Shown in pieces: positions 4,615 through 8,865 of a stretch of DNA of 8,865 nucleotides; position 1 is the stretch's first letter, and each line of letters opens with the position of its first letter. The notes beneath the pieces are model-generated. The model had not been told where the DNA came from, searched no databases, and was given only the letters and a program-made list of their open reading frames with translations. The translations under genes were made by a program, and so were the position numbers. Source of the stretch: Bacillota bacterium (lineage in GTDB: Bacteria > Bacillota > Sulfobacillia > RBS10-35 > JAJYVN01); contig JAJYVN010000118.1 in NCBI GenBank assembly GCA_021791995.1, positions 1 through 8,865 on the forward strand. Reading direction: 5' to 3'.

Positions 4615-6937
4615 GGGGGTCCTCCCTCGATCGATAGACGGTGACCCGCCCGTGATGCGAAATTTCCTGCGTTCGACGTTCGACGAGTTCAAGCGCGACG
4701 AGTGCGTCGAGAATCTGGCGTAGGCGTTGGGCATCGATCCTGCCGCTGACGAGCCGGTGAATGCGACTGACCGGTGCCCATGCCTGCGCGGCCTGCGCAG
4801 CCTTGAGCGCGGCGAGCACGCGCCGCTCGACGTCCTCGACCGCGCTTCGTCCCTCCAGCGCCGGCAAGGCACCTGCGGTTGCGACGAGATATTCGCCGAC
4901 CAATGCGGCCGTTTCGAGATCATCGCGTTCGATCGTCCCGTGGTCTGCATCGACGGCATATAGCAGGGCGAATCGCATTACCTGTTCCGGAATACGCGTA
5001 AGCATTCGGGCACGACTGCCCATCATCTGCCGCTCAGTGCCGACATAGCGGGCATACAGGTCATGCCAGAGGTCGCGTGCCTTGGGCGTGAGAGCCAGTG
5101 TGCGGCTGTCCGTCGTCTTGGCGCGCTCGTGCAGCTGGGACGCAAGCGCCACGAGCCCCGCCTCGTTCGGCATCTCGGGATATGCGATCGGTTCCCGCGC
5201 CGTGGCCCAGAAGATCGAGCACCGTGGGAAGAAACCGGAGTCGATGAAACGAGGATCGAGGCGCCCCTGCAGGTTTTCAGGTGTCGTGGTGGCCAGCATC
5301 GACAGGAAAGGCTGCCGGACCGAGATCGGCCGATGGCGAGTGCGGGGCGTTACGTCCTCACCGTCGAAGAGGCTGATCAACACGTCGAGAATGTTCGCGG
5401 TGCCGGAGCGGCCCATCTTGGTGAGGATGTTCGTGAACTCGGATTCGCTCAAAAGCACGCGCTGACTCGGAATAGCCTCAAGCGCGTCGCCTTGGTCGTC
5501 ACAGAAGAGCTCGAGCAGGCCTTCGGCGCTACCGAGCGATTGGGTCACCCGCAAAAAGTCGGAAGTGAAGGCACGATCAAGAACCGCCGCCGCACGCGAC
5601 AGCACGGTGGTTTTGCGAACGCTGCCGGACGGCCCGACGACGAGGGCAACCACATTTGGATAGAGCGGGCGGCCATACGACACTGCCACCGTTCGCCCCA
5701 ATGCCAACCCCAACGCCACCGCCGCCCCGGCGAAGATAGTCTCCTCGGCACCGTCTGTGGTGGGTATCACCCAGTCGCGGAACCTGCCGAAAAATCCTCG
5801 CCAAACGCCCGCGGCGAGACCTGCGGAGGGCGTCGTAAGGCCCTCCTCGCGAAGGTCAGCCATGACGAGCGGAGGCTCTTGGGGGCCGTCCGGAGGCACG
5901 AGGTGCGGGGAAGGATAGATGGCGGGCTCGAGTCGCTCGCGGAGTTCGCGCCAAGTCCAAGTGCACGATTGATGGTGACAGCCTGCAGCGACTGCGCCGT
6001 TGGGGAACTGGACAACGAAAGCGCCGTCGGTGTGCGTGTCGGAGAACGGGCAACTTGCCAGCCGCCACCTTGTGCCGCCGTTCTGCCACGCGCCTTTGGT
6101 AGCCGCCATGCCATGGCGAGCCAAGAAGGCATCCACGTCGAACGGACCGCCCCGCCCGCCCAGAGGACGCTGCACTTCGTCTTCCGGCCCCTGGTCAGCA
6201 AGGACCTGCAGAAGATGGGCCGGGACAGATTCCAAGGTTTGCGGAACCGCGAGCAGCGTCGCCTTGCGATGTGGGCGCTCGATGAGGTCGTCGCCCTTTC
6301 GGGCCGTCGTTCCGTAGGCCTTCCAGATGCGCGACGCGTTGAACACGGCAGTGTCGACGACAACGCCGCGGCCGCCAAAGCGCGCGGCGACTGGCTCCAG
6401 GCAGCGTCGGACGAGGATCGCGCTGGCTTGGTCGTTCGGCAGGTCGACCCGGTAGAGAAGGTGGGCACCATTGCCAGAGTCGGCACGGACGGGGTCGGGC
6501 CAGCCCTCCGCGGTAAGCCATGCCGCAACGACCTTTGCCCGCTCGATGGCGGCGTGGTGCTCGCCATTGGTCGCAGAGATTCCTGCGGCCCTCTCCGGAT
6601 CGAAATCCAAGGGGAGCCAGCGCCGCGCCACGACATTCGCATCGCCAGTCAGTGCTGGTCCCTTGCGCACGGGGGCGACGCGGTTCGCCCGCCGAGCGAG
6701 AAGGCTGCGGTCGACGGGGTTCAAGGTCAGATACACCCCCGAAGGTTGCTGGCTATCAAGCAGATGTGCCGCCTGAGTGGCAGCTTGCGTGTCATCAAAC
6801 CAACCGGCCGAGACTGAGCCGCCGGGCAGTCCCAGGGCCCGAAGCTCAAGGACGGCGCCTTCCACGTGAAGCAGTTCCACCAACTCCTGAACGTCGTCTG
6901 GCTGGCGGTTGCGAGCGAGTTGAGCGTTTGCTACCAT
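4583..6937 (-). CDS. Primase-helicase fusion (AEP-like plus DUF3987-like ATPase)
   Basis: 784 aa from the ATG at 6937. The N-terminal part resembles the archaeo-eukaryotic primase/PrimPol fold: metal-binding DFD (111-113), SGNGAHLLYR (154-163), and a later block ending RIWKAYGTTARKG (about 203-215). A zinc-binding module follows: C296-P-F, H302, then GCHHQSC with C320 and C325. The C-terminal half is a P-loop ATPase like DUF3987 primase-helicases. It has VVGPSGSVRKTT (434-444) as Walker A, in a GxxGxxxKT form rather than the standard one, RVLLSESE (493-500) as Walker B, and ATTTPE plus an F-F-P-R-C element as likely sensor/arginine residues. A winged-helix-like tail ends the protein. It would prime and unwind DNA for replication of the element. 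The open frame extends to a TTG at 6976, but GGGAGGAG precedes the internal ATG. It is the first well-supported gene of the minus cluster. Confidence 0.85.
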   Translation of the reverse strand: MVANAQLARNRQPDDVQELVELLHVEGAVLELRALGLPGGSVSAGWFDDTQAATQAAHLLDSQQPSGVYLTLNPVDRSLLARRANRVAPVRKGPALTGDANVVARRWLPLDFDPERAAGISATNGEHHAAIERAKVVAAWLTAEGWPDPVRADSGNGAHLLYRVDLPNDQASAILVRRCLEPVAARFGGRGVVVDTAVFNASRIWKAYGTTARKGDDLIERPHRKATLLAVPQTLESVPAHLLQVLADQGPEDEVQRPLGGRGGPFDVDAFLARHGMAATKGAWQNGGTRWRLASCPFSDTHTDGAFVVQFPNGAVAAGCHHQSCTWTWRELRERLEPAIYPSPHLVPPDGPQEPPLVMADLREEGLTTPSAGLAAGVWRGFFGRFRDWVIPTTDGAEETIFAGAAVALGLALGRTVAVSYGRPLYPNVVALVVGPSGSVRKTTVLSRAAAVLDRAFTSDFLRVTQSLGSAEGLLELFCDDQGDALEAIPSQRVLLSESEFTNILTKMGRSGTANILDVLISLFDGEDVTPRTRHRPISVRQPFLSMLATTTPENLQGRLDPRFIDSGFFPRCSIFWATAREPIAYPEMPNEAGLVALASQLHERAKTTDSRTLALTPKARDLWHDLYARYVGTERQMMGSRARMLTRIPEQVMRFALLYAVDADHGTIERDDLETAALVGEYLVATAGALPALEGRSAVEDVERRVLAALKAAQAAQAWAPVSRIHRLVSGRIDAQRLRQILDALVALELVERRTQEISHHGRVTVYRSREDPLSHGHTVTGS

Positions 6938-7130
6938 CGGCTGGGATTCTCCTCCCGGCCCCGCTGCGCTCGTCAAGGGTGGCGGGGCTTATCTGTTGGG
7001 TTCGCGCTGCCGCACGCAGAACAAGGTCGAACGCGCTCGCAACGTCCGCCGGCCCGCGCGGGTCTTCGACGTGCCGAACCTCGATCGCCCACGGCGGATG
7101 CCGATGTGCTCGTCCCTGTTCCGTTGGCAT
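6846..7130 (-). CDS. Possible 94-aa protein overlapping the primase start
   Basis: A minus-strand frame beginning MPTEQGRAHRHPPWAIEVRH at 7130. The first 65 or so residues read like a real protein, with a helical stretch DVASAFDLVLRAAAR. From about residue 65 on, where it overlaps the primase gene in another frame, it becomes arginine-rich and looks like a shadow. It has no RBS; TATTGT (7147-7142) could serve as a -10 with only a few leader bases. It may be a small gene, a frameshifted 5' extension of the primase, or chance. The frame would otherwise leave 215 bp of plain divergent spacer. Confidence 0.25.
   Translation of the reverse strand: MPTEQGRAHRHPPWAIEVRHVEDPRGPADVASAFDLVLRAAARTQQISPATLDERSGAGRRIPADGSKRSTRSQPPARRRSGVGGTASRGRRRP
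6949..6956 (-). promoter_or_regulatory. Shine-Dalgarno for the primase ATG
   Basis: GGGAGGAG on the minus strand, 11 nt before the ATG at 6937. The spacing is a little long, but it is the only strong RBS near either start and favours the ATG over the upstream TTG at 6976. Confidence 0.55.
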
Positions 7131-7140
7131 GGGCCGAGTG

Positions 7141-7152
7141 TACAATACGGGT
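7141..7152 (+). promoter_or_regulatory. TACAAT -10 box giving a leaderless mRNA
   Basis: TACAAT (7141-7146, 5 of 6 to consensus) ends 6 nt before the ATG at 7153, so transcription should begin at or next to the start codon. No Shine-Dalgarno is present, which agrees with a leaderless message. The -35 is poor (TTCCGT at 7119-7124 with a 16-bp gap), so an activator may be needed. The reverse strand of the same bases reads TATTGT, so the box could also fire toward the primase. Confidence 0.5.
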
Positions 7153-8445
7153 ATGGTAGCGAATAAACGTAGTTTTTTGTACGAAGCGATACCTGACCAC
7201 CCGCCGGCCCAGTTGGCATGGTCCCGGTCCGCCATTGAACTCAAGCAGCGGCAGGGCGCGCTTTGCTTCGTTCCGACGGGATCCGCGTCTGTGTACTCTG
7301 TACCGTTCTGGCGCGGAGTGCCTGGCCAGGAAGAACTCCGAAAATTCGCCGGTCGGACCGTGTCAATACCCTCCGAGAAATTTGTTCGCCCCGAAGTCGT
7401 AGACCAGTTGGTTCCTGCAATCGAACTGAGTAATGTCTTGCGGCTGCGGGGAAAGAACTACCATTCGCTGCAAGAGACGTGGAACCACGTAGAGCAGTGC
7501 GCCTCGCAGGCCCGCTGCAGGGTGTGCCGCATCGTTCAGACCAATGCCTTGTCGTTTGTTCGAAGGTGGGGGATACTCGCTGGGAGCGGAATCCTCGACA
7601 AATACGATTCGGAGTTCGAACCGTTGCAGGACTTCTTGCGGTTAACGTTCGCGTATGCATATCGCCTGGATCTCTTGCATGAGGCCATGCAAGACCAAGA
7701 ACAGAACGGCGCGGGCATATCAGGGGGCGGTCCGAGCGGCCCAAGTGTATTCCGTGCGCTCTACGGCCCATGGGTTCTTAAACTGGCTCGTGGGTTTATG
7801 CGCCTCGGCAGCTCCGTGAACCTTGAGGGTCTGCCACCGATGGCGATGGGTGCCCTTACATTTCGGGGAGATGGCGGGATATGGGGATTCAACATCGCGC
7901 TTCGTGTCGCGCAGCACTCATCACTGATGTCCAACGCCCTGCGTCGCATGCGATCGGTATCACAGGACGAAACTTATCACCTGGAGAACTTCGAAACCTG
8001 GTTGACTGATTTCATGAGCCGCGCTGCGAAGGGCGAAGATCCGGCAGTGCCTGATGAATTCAGAGAGCTGGGGCGCACGTTCCTCCACTTGATGCTGACG
8101 GTTCACCCTGATAGAACGGTGGAACATACATTGGCGGAGATCCGCGCTCATAAAGGGGAAATGATAGGCTGGAACCAGATCCTTGGGGAAATGAATCTTG
8201 GTGCAACCCCCTGGATGGGGCGATTGATTCCGTCGTGGGAGTGCCCGACCTTGTGGCACGCGTGCTTTCTTCAGATTTTCCTCTGGCTGGAGGCCGGGAC
8301 TGGGCGAGTCGAACGCTGCTCGTGGAAGAAGTGCCAGCGTCCCTTCGTACGCAGGATCGGCCCCGGGAACCCAGGGAGGCCCAGACGGTGGTGTCGGGAA
8401 TCCTGCCGAGCCGCATCGAAGGTTTCTGCGAAGGTGCCAGACTAG
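7153..8445 (+). CDS. Protein with C-terminal CGNR-like zinc knuckle (430 aa)
   Basis: 430 aa, soluble, largely helical, with no family I can name for the main body. A cysteine cluster near 116-125 (C116, C122, C125) may bind metal. The C-terminus, from Cys389 to about residue 427, has CSWKKC, a gap, then RRWCRESC (C389, C394, C414, C418) and a lysine-rich end. This matches the layout of CGNR zinc fingers, which end proteins thought to bind DNA or RNA, although the usual CGNR letters read CRAA here. G+C is visibly lower (near 55%) and codon use differs from the left-hand genes, suggesting separate acquisition. The frame is open back to 6520, but that part is antisense to the primase; the ATG at 7153 sits just behind a -10 box. 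It is divergent from the primase and may regulate it. Confidence 0.7.
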   Translation: MVANKRSFLYEAIPDHPPAQLAWSRSAIELKQRQGALCFVPTGSASVYSVPFWRGVPGQEELRKFAGRTVSIPSEKFVRPEVVDQLVPAIELSNVLRLRGKNYHSLQETWNHVEQCASQARCRVCRIVQTNALSFVRRWGILAGSGILDKYDSEFEPLQDFLRLTFAYAYRLDLLHEAMQDQEQNGAGISGGGPSGPSVFRALYGPWVLKLARGFMRLGSSVNLEGLPPMAMGALTFRGDGGIWGFNIALRVAQHSSLMSNALRRMRSVSQDETYHLENFETWLTDFMSRAAKGEDPAVPDEFRELGRTFLHLMLTVHPDRTVEHTLAEIRAHKGEMIGWNQILGEMNLGATPWMGRLIPSWECPTLWHACFLQIFLWLEAGTGRVERCSWKKCQRPFVRRIGPGNPGRPRRWCRESCRAASKVSAKVPD

Positions 8446-8453
8446 CCGTCGCC

Positions 8454-8476
8454 GGCGGTAGCTCTCTGCTACTGCT
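8454..8476. terminator. Weak hairpin after the 430-aa gene
   Basis: GGCGGTAGC (8454-8462) pairs with GCTACTGCT (8468-8476) through nine pairs, two of them G-T, around a 5-nt TCTCT loop. It lies 8 nt after the stop codon. Only a short CTCTT follows, so it is at best a weak intrinsic terminator. It could instead be a hairpin from the right end of the degraded IS element that follows. Confidence 0.3.
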
Positions 8477-8629
8477 CTTGGGCGACTCTTCGGCCACGGT
8501 GCCCTGCAGCCTGCCTTTACCTTCGGACGGACGAGTTTCGCGACCCGTCGGGCCGTACATCGCGCTCTCGGCGTCCCAATACGAGCGTCCGTCTGTCGCG
8601 TCAGCGATGCGGTACGGACAGGACGAGAG

Positions 8630-8865
8630 TTAGCGCGCCCATGTGTGTATCGTTTGTGTTTCGTCCATCACGATGACCGACTTGGTTTTCGTCAGCCTCG
8701 TCGAGAGCTGGTGGTGAAAGTCCTGCCGCCGGTTGCGTACCCGCCGGTGGAGTCGGGCCAGGGCCAAAGCCGACTTGCGCCGTCGCTTCGATCCTCTCTG
8801 CTTGCGGCTGTGCGCCTTGGAGCGACGCCGCAGAGCACGAATCGCCCGACCGAGCGCCTTGGCCG
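8630..8865 (-). pseudogene. tnpB: Truncated IS605-type TnpB (OrfB), 77 aa in window
   Basis: The frame enters from the right edge and ends at TAA (8632-8630). It shows the central part of TnpB: KAHSRKQRGSKRRRK, then LARLHRRVRNRRQDFHHQLSTRL, and SVIVMDE where the family has the catalytic VVEDLN. Directly after this the similarity stops (TQTIHTWAR, then stop). The zinc ribbon and last RuvC aspartate are missing, so no active RNA-guided nuclease can be made from this copy. The break probably reflects a deletion or frameshift. The remaining 185 bp to the 430-aa gene hold no convincing gene; another minus-strand frame there gives a serine/arginine-rich stretch that might be the displaced TnpB tail or omega-RNA region, but I could not confirm it. 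Confidence 0.7.

Noticed and set aside
5063..6817. Plus-strand open frame of 584 codons antisense to the primase
   Set aside because: No domains, skewed composition; the long open state is a high-GC effect opposite a real coding frame.
6520..7152. N-terminal extension of the 430-aa protein
   Set aside because: The upstream part is antisense to the primase and arginine-rich; a -10 box lies directly before the ATG at 7153.

Overview
The window is high-GC bacterial DNA (roughly 65-70% G+C in most genes, nearer 55% in one gene on the right). It looks like part of a mobile element: a prophage, a phage-derived island or a plasmid-like integrated element. The evidence is the gene set. It has a primase/helicase fusion, a Mom-type DNA-modification enzyme, a ParB-like protein, a zinc-ribbon protein, a small serine recombinase, a tRNA inside the gene cluster and a broken TnpB transposase. 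I cannot place the host below 'high-GC bacterium'.

Layout. 1-176: no gene, but a perfect 14-bp hairpin at the left edge and a TACAAT-type motif. 177-1371 (minus): a short operon of a 30-aa leader peptide, an 87-aa membrane or secreted protein and an exported trypsin-like protease, each joined by a 4-bp ATGA overlap. A good sigma70-type promoter lies at 1454-1482. 1372-1608: divergent control region, with a second promoter bracketed by a 12-bp inverted repeat. 1609-1986 (plus): an unrecognised 125-aa protein. 1949-6937 (minus): the main cluster. In transcription order it holds the primase/helicase, a long imperfect hairpin of GTGTGAC repeats, a structurally odd tRNA-Gly(UCC), a Mom-like enzyme, a ParB-like protein, a zinc-ribbon protein, a free-standing recombinase-type HTH and the serine recombinase. 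Gene junctions are 4-bp overlaps or gaps of 1-60 nt. 7153-8445 (plus): a 430-aa protein of lower GC with a C-terminal CGNR-like zinc knuckle, apparently translated from a leaderless mRNA. 8630-8865 (minus): the remains of an IS605/IS200-type tnpB running off the right edge.

The most interesting unit is 3780-4486. A tRNA-Gly with intact glycylation identity elements and an encoded CCA ends 10 nt before the Shine-Dalgarno of the mom-like gene. This tRNA lacks U33 and has a bulged base in the T-stem, so it may be poor at translation. Mom of phage Mu adds a carbamoylmethyl group to adenine N6, a group with the atoms of glycinamide. I therefore propose, as a hypothesis only, that the tRNA is dedicated to the modification and that Gly-tRNA donates the group to DNA. 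The ParB-like and zinc-ribbon genes directly downstream would be accessory parts of the same module.

Several long open frames on the opposite strand are only the high-GC shadows of these genes. The longest open frames for mom (to 4586) and for the 430-aa protein (to 6520) overrun a tRNA and another gene, so I placed both starts internally.
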